NCBI GenBank assembly: GCA_027596195.1
Contig: JADGJG010000582.1
Location: 1 to 16,153 of the forward strand
DNA from: Podochytrium sp. JEL0797
Lineage: Eukaryota > Chytridiomycota > Chytridiomycetes > Chytridiales > Chytriomycetaceae
Direction of reading: 5' to 3'
Length of the DNA: 16,153 bases
Below, in pieces: positions 1 to 8,782 of this stretch. Position 1 is the stretch's first letter; each line of letters starts with the position of its first letter. The notes under the pieces were generated by a model. It was not told the DNA's origin and did not search any database. It saw only the letters and a program-made list of their open reading frames with translations. The position numbers were made by a program, and so were the translations under genes.

Positions 1-706
1 AGCTTCAGTTGGGTCAAGCCACCGACAAACTCGTCTCGCAACAAATCAACGGCGTCAGCTACAACGTTGCGCAAGTTCACTTCCATTCCCCAAGCGAGCA
101 CCATGTCGACGAGCATTGTAAGATTCATTTTAAATTGATTTTGCTGCCACGTGCGGCTTGAAATCATGCTTGGCTGATTTCAAAAAAAAACTTTTCCCAG
201 ACTTCCCACTCGAAGCCCACTTTGTGCATGCATCTGCAGACAAGAAACTCAGTGTTATTGGCGTTTTCTTTGTTGTCGGCGACGAGAACCCCTGGGTCCA
301 ACAATTCATATCCCAAATTCCCGCACACAAGAACGAAACAACCAAACTCCCCTCCCTCGACATGGCATCCATGATCGCTGCCCTTCAAAACTCGACTTAC
401 TTCTCCTACACGGGTTCTCTGACCACACCTCCGTGTACGGAAGGAATTTTGTGGCTCGTGGCGCGCGAACCGCTTGAAATTTCGCAAGTTCAGTTGAACG
501 AGTTGACGAGTGTGATGCCGTTCAATTCTCGTCTTACGCAAGCCAACAAATCGGTTCACTCTTCGGACGAGCATGACAAGAACGTCACTGTTGCCGCGAC
601 TGTGTCCACGAAAGCCACCGGCATCAGTTCGATCAATATCAACTCTAGAGCTGCCCAATTTAGAGTTTCATTTATTGCAGCTGCCGTCTCTGTCGTGTTT
701 TCCTAA
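1..706 (+). CDS. Secreted alpha-carbonic anhydrase, 3' part (5' end outside window)
   Basis: Alpha-class carbonic anhydrase, which interconverts CO2 and bicarbonate at a zinc centre. Two exons are visible: 1-117 (frame starts at base 3) and 201-706, joined across an 83-nt GTAAGA...CAG intron (118-200) that makes the codon TAC. Zinc ligands fit the family: the VHFH histidines at 78-80 and 84-86, then after SEHH and the intron the third histidine in EAHFVH at 218-220. The block around 409-443 reads TGSLTTPPCTEG, the signature containing the active-site threonine. After the fold come a Ser/Thr/Asn-rich stretch and a short hydrophobic tail ending in VVFS and TAA (704-706), which looks like a GPI-attachment signal and suggests a cell-surface enzyme. 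The N-terminal part and signal peptide lie upstream of the window. Family assignment is firm; GPI anchoring is inference. Confidence 0.93.
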
Positions 707-952
707 ACTACCCTCTATATATCCCAATATATATTTTCATTTACGACGCTGTCGTGAACACAACACAGTCCCACCCGCACCTTCAGCATGCCTCGACCAA
801 CAACGTCTTTTCAATTTGATTCCAAATGAAATTTGACACCACGCGATTAATCAAAAGACACAGGAAATGAAATTTTGTAGGGAATCAGAGGCTCAAAAAA
901 CGCATCGATTCCCCCTTTTCATTTTCAGCATTCTCATCGGCTGTAACCAGAA
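707..952. other. Intergenic: carbonic anhydrase 3' flank and LPMO promoter
   Basis: This 246-bp gap lies between two co-directional genes. It has an AT-rich run with TATATAT repeats at about 714-734 just after the carbonic anhydrase stop, which may belong to its 3' processing region. I see no further gene and no convincing promoter element. Confidence 0.5.
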
Positions 953-2428
953 ATGCTCGCTATCGAACTCCTCGTCCTTGCATTCGCGTCCCAAGCCTTT
1001 GCTCACGGCATGATGACCTGGCCAATCATGCGGATCCAACCCGGTGACCAGCAGAACGGCCTTACCTACGCGAAATCCGCCTCCAACCGCAACTTCAACT
1101 CCCACCCTGATCCAGACATCAACTGCTCATACCTCCCCAAAGGCCCCGTCTTTACCCAAACCATGGCCCCTGGAGCCGCCACGGTCGAGCACGCCATCAC
1201 CGCATTCCACAACGGCGGGTGCTACATCTACCTGTCTCGCGACAACCAGCAAACTTGGGAAATCATTGGCCAAGATCCAACCTGCGGTATCAAGGACCAG
1301 AACCCAACGGGAAGAGGTTCCATTCCCGTCACGATTCCCTCTGGAACGTATTCCGCTGTTTTGCGATGGAACTGGGTTGCCAACAACGGAGGAGACCCCA
1401 ACGAGATTTTTAACAGTTGCGCGGATATCAGGGTGTCACCGTTGGGAACGAACGCGCATGTCAAGGTGGAGATGAATGAAGGGCCGTTGCAGCCGGGATA
1501 TGTGCTTCTTCCGAAGGGAACTGGAGGGCCGTACTTTGCTGGGTGTTCTCAAGAGGGTGCAACTGCGTGTGCGGGGAGTGGGTTCATCAATCAGTGTGTT
1601 TCGCTTGCTGCGGGTGGGGGGTACGCGGGGGGGATCAATTGGTATCAATTCCAGTGTCCGTTCGGTGAAACATGTCAAGCTGTGAATGGGGTCGATGGTT
1701 GTGTTGGATCGGGTGGTTCTGTTGGTCCCAGTTCGCCTGCTCCAGTTCCTCAGCCAGACGTGACGGAATCTTCTGCCACCGTCGTGGTCCCTCCCGTTGT
1801 GACCGCGCCTGTTGCACCCACCGCGTCAGCAACTTCTACTCCAGACTCCAGCTGCGCCGTCAACCAAGCTTTAGTTCTCCCGATTCCTTCCGGTTTGACT
1901 TGCGTGGACGTTAAGCATGCTTGCCAAACCTTCTGCCTCGAATCACAGCTCTACACAATCGACCGCAACCAGTGCTTCAACGAGTCCCCGGGCTCTGCCG
2001 CGCAGTGGTGTCAGTGCAATGGCGTGACCTACTACGGAGCGGCGTTTGGAACTCCGACGACGGCTTGTCCCACGTCGACTTCAGGAGGGTCCGGCACGAC
2101 AGCGATTCCACCTGTTCCAACTCTGGTCGCATCGCAAGAATCAACCATCATTATTACTAGCCCATCCGCACCGCTTTCTACCACTCCCGAAGCTGTTCAA
2201 TCAAGCACATTGGATGCAACCACTCCTGCACCAACTCCTGCTCCGATTCCACAACCGGATTTACCCAACCCTGCCGTTCCAGCTGGCTCCGCTTGCAGTG
2301 AAAACCACACATACAGCTGCTCTACAGACGGTGACATTGCACTCTGTTATCTCGGAACGTGGAACAAGCTCGCTTGCTACCCAGGCACGTCTTGTGGCCT
2401 TCTTGGGAGCCAATACTACTGCCTGTAG
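953..2428 (+). CDS. Secreted lytic polysaccharide monooxygenase with three Cys-rich modules
   Basis: A single 491-codon exon. Residues 1-17 are a signal peptide ending AFA, so the mature protein starts with His18 (HGMMTWP), the N-terminal copper-brace histidine required of LPMOs. The second brace histidine is probably His86 in FHNGGC (HxGxC pattern), and Phe153 in EIFNSCADI sits where LPMOs carry the axial Tyr/Phe. The catalytic domain spans about 18-165. It is followed by a six-cysteine module (C198-C250), a Ser/Thr/Pro/Val linker, an eight-cysteine module (C301-C372), a second linker and a terminal six-cysteine module (C448-C490) somewhat like CBM19. The likely role is copper-dependent oxidative cleavage of chitin or a related wall polymer. 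The exact AA family (AA10, AA11 or another) cannot be settled by eye. The gene is intronless, unlike most of its neighbours, and converges on the next gene with 116 nt between stops. Confidence 0.88.
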   Translation: MLAIELLVLAFASQAFAHGMMTWPIMRIQPGDQQNGLTYAKSASNRNFNSHPDPDINCSYLPKGPVFTQTMAPGAATVEHAITAFHNGGCYIYLSRDNQQTWEIIGQDPTCGIKDQNPTGRGSIPVTIPSGTYSAVLRWNWVANNGGDPNEIFNSCADIRVSPLGTNAHVKVEMNEGPLQPGYVLLPKGTGGPYFAGCSQEGATACAGSGFINQCVSLAAGGGYAGGINWYQFQCPFGETCQAVNGVDGCVGSGGSVGPSSPAPVPQPDVTESSATVVVPPVVTAPVAPTASATSTPDSSCAVNQALVLPIPSGLTCVDVKHACQTFCLESQLYTIDRNQCFNESPGSAAQWCQCNGVTYYGAAFGTPTTACPTSTSGGSGTTAIPPVPTLVASQESTIIITSPSAPLSTTPEAVQSSTLDATTPAPTPAPIPQPDLPNPAVPAGSACSENHTYSCSTDGDIALCYLGTWNKLACYPGTSCGLLGSQYYCL

Positions 2429-2497
2429 AGGCTTCATATCATTTCATTATCATTTTCACTTATCCTCATTTCGTAAATTTAAAATCGGACCCGAAGA

Positions 2498-2503
2498 AAT
2501 AAA
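2498..2503 (+). terminator. AATAAA poly(A) signal of the LPMO gene
   Basis: A perfect AATAAA lies about 70 nt after the LPMO stop codon. The convergent minus-strand gene has its own AATAAA just beyond its stop (plus positions 2536-2541), so the two transcripts probably overlap tail to tail. Confidence 0.6.
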
Positions 2504-2544
2504 GTATACAATTAATCCAACCGCGCCAGCGCCATTTTATTCTA

Positions 2545-4050
2545 CTATTCACGTTCTATTTCAGAGTGGGATTTGGAAATAAAAAACGTTCCCACACACG
2601 TTCCAAACAATAAACAGAGAAACAACGGCGCCCACATTGCCATGTCTGGAAGACCATTTGCATCCAATGTGCTCTTGGAATAAAAGAAACATATCGCGGA
2701 AGCAACGCTCGTGTGGAATTTATAAGCCGCGTATGCTTGACTCATTTGGCACGATGGGAACAAGATGGCAACGAGCCGTTGCGATTGAACAATGAGAGTC
2801 TAGAAAGCAACCATCATCATTTAGCGAGTTATGCAAACAGCAGCGTACTCGTACCGAATTGCTGAGGCCAAACAAGACATAAACCGGAACCAACAACCCC
2901 AAATTATTCAACGGATTCCCAAATACGAGTAAACTTTGGCAAGCCACATGCATGACGAAACAAATCACCACCATTGGCTTGGATCCAAAGCGATCCGTTA
3001 AAGGACCAACAAAAAACGACGATAAAACCGTAACGGCTCCAATGAGCGCGCGCAAATACAGTTTCATGGACAAGTCCGCACCCGACACGTCCGTTTTGAT
3101 GAAAAGCGGGAGCAAACCGTTGAAAAAAGACAGCTCGAATGCAGTTGTATAAGAGATGGGAATCAACAGCAACATGGAAGGATTCATCAAAAGTCGACCC
3201 GTTTTGAGAAACGCAGGCGTTCCATCATTCGGAGGTGCAGGTTCTCGATGCGCATACGGATTGGAAGGCGCAGGTCTCGCAAGCCAGAGGTATCCAAGCA
3301 GAATCGGGCCACACAAGCTCACGGCGGTAACGATTTCGAACACAGTGATCTGTTTTGGGATTAACTAACTGGGGTGGATCTTCATGGATCTAATCCATAC
3401 CTTTTCGATACCGAATTGGAAAAGTACAGACATGAACAACGGTCCAACAACGCCGCCGCTCCAGTAAAACGCGCAAAATGTGCCTGAATATCGACCAATC
3501 GAAGTTGGCAAGGCGCATCCAGCAACATAGACGCCTTGAGACGCCCATAATATCGACGCTCCAACACCGTTAATAATAGCAGCAGGAAGTAACACGGCAC
3601 TCTTGTCTTTGGAGTCAGTCGAGTTACAACGATGCAGCAAAAACGAAACACGAACCTGTGCGCGCGCGTTTCCCGTAAGTTTAAGCGCAAGTATATTCGC
3701 GATAGCAAATGTGACATACGTCAGCGTTGCGACAAACAATCCAGCTCGTGAGCCAATCTTGTCCACAACGGCAGAGGCGAGAAACAGATTCGCCAATGCA
3801 AAAGCCACATAGAGAATGCCAAAAGCCGTAAACGAAACAGAAGGCGGCAAGACAGTTGATGAGATGGACTGTTCAGGGGTTTACCAGTTGAGTCATGGCT
3901 TGACAAGCGTTCATCACTCACGGAGCTTGTCGAAAAGGCGGAGAACGTGAAGAAGAAAGATGCGCCGAGTGTGCAAATATCTCCGATGCGATGATTTGAT
4001 CCGTGTCGCTCTAGTAGCGGTGTGGTTTCATCCCGAGACCCCAAAGACAT
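2545..4050 (-). CDS. UNC93-like MFS transporter, paralog 1 (five exons)
   Basis: A multi-pass membrane protein of 430 residues. Exons on the minus strand are 4050-3922, 3868-3656, 3601-3401, 3349-2855 and 2799-2545, each a multiple of three. The four introns are 53, 54, 51 and 55 nt. The model was fixed by alignment to the two paralogs downstream: each junction restores a conserved block, for example SSTVLPP, GVGASILW, VFEIVTA and QAYAAYKFHTS. Residues 8-13 (ETTPLL) form an acidic dileucine motif. Loop motifs VVDKIGSR and PLTDRFGSKP resemble the MFS cytoplasmic loops that recur in both halves. It differs from its paralogs where they read QSTIQT, having a Ser-rich STSSSI at the first membrane segment. 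The substrate is unknown; UNC93-family proteins are more often regulatory or trafficking membrane proteins than proven carriers. Confidence 0.88.
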
Positions 4051-4190
4051 TGCGCGACAGCGAATTTCAAGTTGGAAAGGAAAAATGAAGGCCCAAAGGC
4101 TAATTGCCAGCTTGTAGCGAGCTTAATGCCGAGCTTGAGACCACCCCCCAACCTTCCCTTCATCTGGCAAACAAAACGTGGGATGGAAAA
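4051..4190. promoter_or_regulatory. 140-bp divergent promoter between two MFS paralogs
   Basis: The start codons of the minus-strand gene (4050) and the plus-strand gene (4191) are only 140 bp apart, so both promoters and 5' leaders must lie within this space or overlap the genes. No clear TATA box or CCAAT box is visible. Co-expression of the pair is inference. Confidence 0.5.
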
Positions 4191-5584
4191 ATGATCGCCG
4201 AAACCACCCCCCTACTCCGACTCGCCGAGAATCCCCAACACCGCATCGCAGACGTTCGGATTCTCGGCGCTGCCTTCTTCTTCATATTTGCATCCCAATC
4301 CACGATCCAGACGCTGAGTTCGACCGTTCTCCCGCCAACAATCGCCTTCCGAGCTTCCGGATCACTATACATCTCCTTCGCCCTCTTCAACCTCTTCCTG
4401 GCCTCCACAATCGTGGATCGGATTGGATCGAGAGCCGCGCTGTTTGTCTCGGCTCTGACGTTCACGGTTCACAACTGTGGTAACATTTTGGCGCTGATGG
4501 CAACGGGAAACGAGTTCACTCAGGTTTCGTGCGCTTGAAAGTATGCTTCCCTTGCGTCTGATCCTGCGAACAATAGAATTCAATCTTGATTCCGACGGCA
4601 ATCTTGAATGGTCTGGGTGCAAGCATCTTGTGGACAAGCCAAGGGTGGGTTTGGGGTCTTTCGGCGATTTTGACTCCAACCCTCAATCAAAACAACAGAG
4701 TCTACGTCGCCAAATGCTCAACTCCCAACACTCTAGGTCGATACACTGGAATGTTTTTCGGCTTCATGTGGAGCTCTGGCGTGATTGGCCCCCTCTTCTC
4801 CTCCACATTGATCCAATTCAACGTCGACAAACTCGTCGTGTTTGAGATTGTCACGGCCATCAGCTTGATTGGGCTCCTTCTCCTCGGATACATTTGGAAA
4901 AGGCGGCCTGAACCTTCGAATCCATGGAATCCTCTCCAAACCGCAGCCGCCCCGATCGACGAAGCGCCAATTGCGCGAGGCAACAGCCCTGTATTTCTCA
5001 AAACCGCGAAACTCTGTCTAAACCCGTCCATGCTCCTCCTCATGCCCATGTGTTACGCCGTGGGATTCGAACAAGCGTTTTACGGCTCCTCTCTGCCACT
5101 CTTCATCAAAACGGAATTCCCCGCGTTCGACCTGTCCATGAAGCTATACCTCCGTGCAACATTAGGTCTCATCATCACTTGCACCGCGTTCGTGATTGGC
5201 CCATTGATTGACCGATTCGGCGCGCGTCCCATGGTCGTCACGTCCCTCTTCATCCACCTCCTCTGCCAGTCTTTACTCCTCTTTGCGCATCCATTCAACA
5301 ATATCCTCATCCTCGCTGTCGCGTACACTTGTATTGGCGTCAGCAACGGCATCCTGTTCAACCAGAGCCAGAAACTCGTGGGAACGCTGTTTCCTGTGGA
5401 ATCGCTGTCGCAGGCGTATTCGGCGTACAAGTTTCACACGAGTGTGGGGACGGCGGTGTGTTTTTTCTTTTCGGGGGTTGGGTTGGATAGGGAGGGTGTG
5501 CCGAATATGGATTTGTGGGCGCCCTTGTTTTGGAGTTTATTGGCGATGTCGGTGGTGTGTACTTTTAAGCTGACGAGAAGATAA
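4191..5584 (+). CDS. UNC93-like MFS transporter, paralog 2 (three exons)
   Basis: A membrane protein of 428 residues from exons 4191-4523, 4577-4644 and 4699-5584. The start ATG (4191) gives MIAETTPLL, aligned with the starts of both paralogs; the ETTPLL dileucine motif is at residues 4-9. Intron 1 (53 nt) begins GTTTCG after the codon for Gln, at the position shared by all three paralogs. Intron 2 (54 nt, phase 2) restores SQGVYVAKC; it contains no stop and is a multiple of three, so its retention would insert 18 residues without breaking the frame. Conserved blocks are QSTIQTLSSTVLPP (first membrane helix), IVDRIGSR, PLIDRFGARP and YKFHTSVGTAVCFFFSG. About 12 membrane segments are expected. 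The protein ends FKLTRR with TAA. It probably sits in a vacuolar or endosomal membrane if the dileucine signal works; substrate unknown. Confidence 0.9.
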
Positions 5585-5885
5585 ATTAAAAAAAGAGGTG
5601 GCTTGAGACGTTCGGATGGGCGATGACCAAAAAATATTGAAACCGCCTAACACCCCTCCTCAAGTCTGACAACATTGGTGCAAGTTTTGTTATGGCTCGC
5701 AAGTAGCTGGAGTGAGTTGCGCTCTCTGATCGGGCAATCCCGGAAGTCTTGGCGCGTGTTGTTCACCCCGATTGTTAAAAACGTTGTTTTGATTCGAACT
5801 CTCGCCCTGGAAAACGACCCCCGCGCGCGCCAAGAAAGATAAAATCAACCGCAACGCTCCAGCATCCAAACCAATCCAACTGCAT
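5585..5885. other. Intergenic: upstream region of MFS paralog 3
   Basis: A 301-bp gap between co-directional paralogs 2 and 3. It contains an A-rich run shortly after the stop of paralog 2 and a CCCGCGCGCGC stretch about 60 bp before the next ATG. No gene, RNA or repeat is apparent. Confidence 0.5.
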
Positions 5886-7349
5886 ATGCAATCAACTATG
5901 GAAACCACTCCACTCCTTCCAAACGGCCAAGACCTCAACCACCGTCTGTCGGACATTCGAATCCTCGGCGCCTCCTTCTTTTTCATCTTTGCCTCGCAAT
6001 CCACCATCCAAACCCTCAGTTCGACCGTTTTCCCGTCCGTTATTGCATTCAATGCGTCGGGGACGTTTTACATCTCTTTTGCCTTGTTCAATCTTTTGGT
6101 GGCGTCTGCGATCGTGGAGCGGATAGGAGTGCGGCCGGGCCTTTTTTTCGCCGCACTCACATACACGGCCAACAGTTGCGGGAATATTCTGGCTCTCATG
6201 TGTTCGGGCAATGTTGCTGCTCAGGTTTGTTTGGCAAAACTGTTGTTTGGGATGTTACGAGGTCCGAGTCTTGAAGGAACTCACACCACCGCGTTTTTTA
6301 TTGCCAGAATTCAATCTTGATACCCACTGCCATATTAAATGGACTCGGAGCAAGCATTATTTGGACGTGTCAAGGGTAAATAGTTGTCTTGTTTGGTTGT
6401 ATGTGACACACATTGATCCTCAATCTTCCTTCCGAACAGGGTTTACGTCGCCAAATGTTCAACTCCCAACACCATCGGTCGATACACAGGCGTCTTCTTT
6501 GGCTTCATGTGGGGTTCCGGTGTGATGGGCCCCATCTTCACATCCACGCTCCTCCAACTCAACTTGGACAAACTGCTCGTATTCGAAATCGTGGCGGCCA
6601 TCAGCGTGTTGGGCCCTCTTCTCCTCGGATACCTTTGGCAAATGAGACCCGAGCCTTCAAACCCATGGAACACGTTCCAACAACCATCGAGCGAAGAGCT
6701 CGTGCTTCCGCGTGACGACGAAGACAAAACCCCAAAGTTCCTCCAAACGGCACAACTCTGTCTCAACCCTTCCATGCTCCTCCTCATGCCCATGTGCTAC
6801 GCTATTGGTTTCGAAACCGCGTTTTATTCCGCGTCCCTCCCGCTGTTTATCAAAACCGCGTCCCCGGCATTCGACCTCTCCATGAAACTCTACCTCCGCG
6901 CAACACTCGGAGTCATTCTCACAAGCACCGCCTTTGCAATCGGTCCCTTAATAGACCGCGTGGGCCCGCGTCCACTCATCCTCACCTGTTTCTGCATCCA
7001 CCTCCTCGCCCAATCCCTCCTCTACCTCGCGCACCCATTCAACAACATCCCCATCCTCGTAGTAGTATACGCATGTATTGGAGTCTCCAACGGAATCTTG
7101 TACAACTCTGCTCAAAAGCTCGTGGGAACGTTATTCCCGGTCCGCGTGTTGGCGGCCGCGTATTCAACGTATCGGTTCCACACGAGCGCGGGGACAGCCG
7201 TGAGTTATTTTTTGTCTGGGTTTGGGTTGGATGGGAACGGGGTGCCGAATATGAGGGTGTGGGCACCGTTTTTTGTGGGGTTGTTGGGGGTGGCGGTGGT
7301 GTGTGTGTTTCGGTTGCCGAAAGTGAAGAGGGGTGCGGAACGCGGTTGA
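5886..7349 (+). CDS. UNC93-like MFS transporter, paralog 3 (three exons)
   Basis: A membrane protein of 438 residues from exons 5886-6224, 6308-6375 and 6440-7349. Both introns (83 and 64 nt) are at the same places and in the same phases as in paralog 2, after GNVAAQ and within CQGVYV, so the two genes are the closer pair. The ETTPLL dileucine motif is at residues 6-11; a second in-frame ATG at residue 5 (METTPLL) could also serve as start. Paralog features are retained: QSTIQTLSSTVFP, IVERIGVRP, PLIDRVGPRP and YRFHTSAGTAVSYFLSG. The central loop after NPWN is longer and acidic (EELVLPRDDEDK) than in paralog 2. The C-terminus is basic (KVKRGAERG), then TGA. Function beyond the UNC93-like MFS class cannot be read from sequence. 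Confidence 0.9.
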
Positions 7350-7486
7350 TTTTCTGTTCATGTTCATTTAAACGAAATCCATATGTGCATTTAAAGATGA
7401 TTGAGAATGATTGATTTGTTTGATGTATTTCTACGCGCGGGCGGGTCTTCCAAACAAATTGCAACTTTTTTTTACCCCTGTTTTAA

Positions 7487-7506
7487 CCCCCCCCCCCCCC
7501 CCCCCC
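7487..7506. repeat. 20-nt homopolymer C tract
   Basis: An uninterrupted run of 20 C bases in intergenic DNA, preceded by TTTTAA. The exact length may be unreliable because homopolymers are prone to sequencing error. No function is assigned. Confidence 0.95.
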
Positions 7507-7517
7507 ACTGCATAACC

Positions 7518-7562
7518 AACGCGTTGCCATAATACCCCCAAACTAAACGACCGTAATCTCCG
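7518..7562 (-). pseudogene. Relic A of the BRCT gene's 3' coding end
   Basis: About 45 bp match the C-terminal coding part of the intact BRCT gene (11251-11293), including GCGTTGCCAT, ACTAAACGAC and TAATCTCCG. In the minus-strand sense the parent encodes EITSFSSGYHGNAL. Relic A has a one-base insertion that shifts the frame after EIT. It lies just downstream of small-gene copy 1, as relic B lies downstream of copy 2, and A and B share a further GACGGGATGCGGGGGAGGG that the parent lacks. Confidence 0.7.
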
Positions 7563-7646
7563 ACGGGATGCGGGGGAGGGCGCACGTTTATTCTCCTTCA
7601 ATCGCACAAATTAACGTTTATTTCAATCCAAAAAAGAAACCATCAT

Positions 7647-8069
7647 TCAGCTCTCCCTCGCACGGCTAAATCTGTACTCCCTGTACCAGTTTTCGGGGTC
7701 AGCCCGCCTACACTCGGCCATAATGCTGAGTCTCCTTTCCGAATGCAAATTGACCAGCGTGTGTTGCGAGTTGAGATCCGACTCACGTCGTGGGGGAATG
7801 GCTATGGGTTCAGATTCGGAACTTGGGAGGCTGCTTTGGTGGTCGGCCGGTTGGGGAAGTTCTTGAACTGGAGCTGGGGCAACGATGGAGATTCGCGTTC
7901 GTAGGTTTCGACATTTCGACAGCAATGGGGAGTGGGGGGCTCACTTGGAATACTTTGGCATAACGGGTGGGCGAATCCGGAAAGCAGGACAGTCGGCAAA
8001 CGCATCAGCAGACTCGTTCGGTTGCGGAAAAAAGAGAATATCGAGAAGGCTTCTGAATACGGCGATCAT
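7647..8069 (-). pseudogene. Small unrecognised gene, copy 1 (probably broken at its intron)
   Basis: Paralog of the gene at 10537-10994. Exon 1 (8069-7945, 125 nt) begins MIAVFRSLLDILFFPQPN and ends at a conserved GTGAGC donor, exactly as in copy 2. The 3' exon runs to 7647 and keeps the conserved tail HTLVNLHSERRLS, MAECRRADPENWYREYRF and RARES. However, the acceptor used by copy 2 (AACCAG) has no counterpart here. The only obvious acceptor (GCCCCAG, exon from 7873) gives 352 coding nt, which is out of frame and terminates early. The conserved tail would then not be translated in phase with exon 1. Either the copy is decayed, it uses an acceptor I cannot see, or exon 2 is expressed alone. 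No known family was recognised. Confidence 0.55.
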
Positions 8070-8391
8070 GGGGCGTGCATAATGCAGGTAAAGATTTTGT
8101 GATAATATTTTTAGATACAATTTGTGTTCGAAGAACAATGCTCAGAAAAAGAGGAGCTAATTTTGAGACGAGGAAGGGCGGTAACCATACCCTTCCTAGC
8201 GGCACAATGATGGATTCGCGTTATTTTTTTTTGTTCTCATTTGGGAGTTCCAATATGGGTATTAAATTCGCAACAAAAACTGATACGCTCGCCTCCGCCT
8301 TACCCCTTTGAGATTCGTCGTTCGAGTTTTCAAGAGCGATTCCCTACAATTTGTCCCATGCGAATCAATTTAGAATGAATTTTCGTTTAAA
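8070..8391. other. Intergenic, with a short hairpin
   Basis: Upstream of small-gene copy 1 and of the plus-strand frame at 8392. Similarity to the flank of small-gene copy 2 continues for about 35 bp (to about 8105), then stops. An 8-bp inverted repeat AGGAAGGG/CCCTTCCT with an 11-nt loop lies at 8171-8197. Nothing else is recognisable. Confidence 0.45.
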
Positions 8392-8757
8392 ATGCTCTCC
8401 AGCGGACACGACACGTCGCTCGCGGATTCGCTCTCGCTACTCCACCTTACTCCCACACACGCGCACCCTCGCGCCACGTTCCTCGGCTTCTCCACCTGGA
8501 AAGAAGCGCCACTCGTGTCTGACGTCCAAGCACTCACCCTCCCTTCTCTCGCCACGCTGCTCATGTCGCGGCTCTCTGTGCACACAAACGCCTCGCAGAT
8601 TTTCAAAACCAACGAAAAAACTCTAAATACACCTCAACAGCCAATCATCTCCATGCATGCTGTCAGAAGAGTATCGAGTCGAGGGCTCGTCAACTGTCAA
8701 AAAAAAATTGGGTGCATCAAGAATCACTCCTTTGCCTTCTCTTTTTCACATTTATAG
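8392..8757 (+). CDS. Hypothetical 121-residue protein
   Basis: An ATG-started open frame of 121 codons, beginning MLSSGHDTSLADSLSLLHL and ending FAFSFSHL with TAG. In its favour: a perfect AATAAA lies 20 nt past the stop (8777-8782), and the first 80 residues look protein-like with a mixed Leu/Ser/Thr/His composition (FLGFSTWKEAPLVSDVQAL). Against it: no recognisable domain, no paralog in the window and a low-complexity end (KKIGC, SFAFSFSHL). It may also be the last exon of a gene with another start. It converges on the 425-residue gene at 8783, with only 25 nt between stops. Confidence 0.35.
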   Translation: MLSSGHDTSLADSLSLLHLTPTHAHPRATFLGFSTWKEAPLVSDVQALTLPSLATLLMSRLSVHTNASQIFKTNEKTLNTPQQPIISMHAVRRVSSRGLVNCQKKIGCIKNHSFAFSFSHL

Positions 8758-8782
8758 CTGCTGTCGCATGTTGACAAATAAA

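Larger units (their letters stand above)
7350..7646. other. Intergenic with poly(C) tract and BRCT relic
   Basis: A gap between the stop of MFS paralog 3 and the 3' end of the minus-strand small gene. It holds a 20-base run of C (7487-7506), a 45-bp relic of the BRCT gene (7518-7562) and an AATAAA signal on the minus strand (plus 7617-7622) that would serve the small gene. No coding gene was seen. Confidence 0.6.

Noticed and set aside
2046..2582. Plus-strand frame of 178 codons overlapping the LPMO 3' end
   Set aside because: Out-of-frame shadow of the Ser/Pro/Thr linkers; the LPMO frame is clearly the coding one.
3602..3655. Non-standard donor GTTCGT in MFS paralog 1 as evidence of a pseudogene
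   Set aside because: The equivalent donors in paralogs 2 and 3 are also GTTT-type, and splicing restores the aligned protein, so it is a tolerated weak donor.
6794..7414. Plus-strand frame of 206 codons inside MFS paralog 3
   Set aside because: Shadow frame rich in Pro, His and Arg; the UNC93-like frame is supported by two paralogs.
8171..8197. 8-bp inverted repeat AGGAAGGG/CCCTTCCT as a terminator or regulatory hairpin
   Set aside because: Short stem with an 11-nt loop and no U-tract; eukaryotic context makes a bacterial-type terminator implausible.
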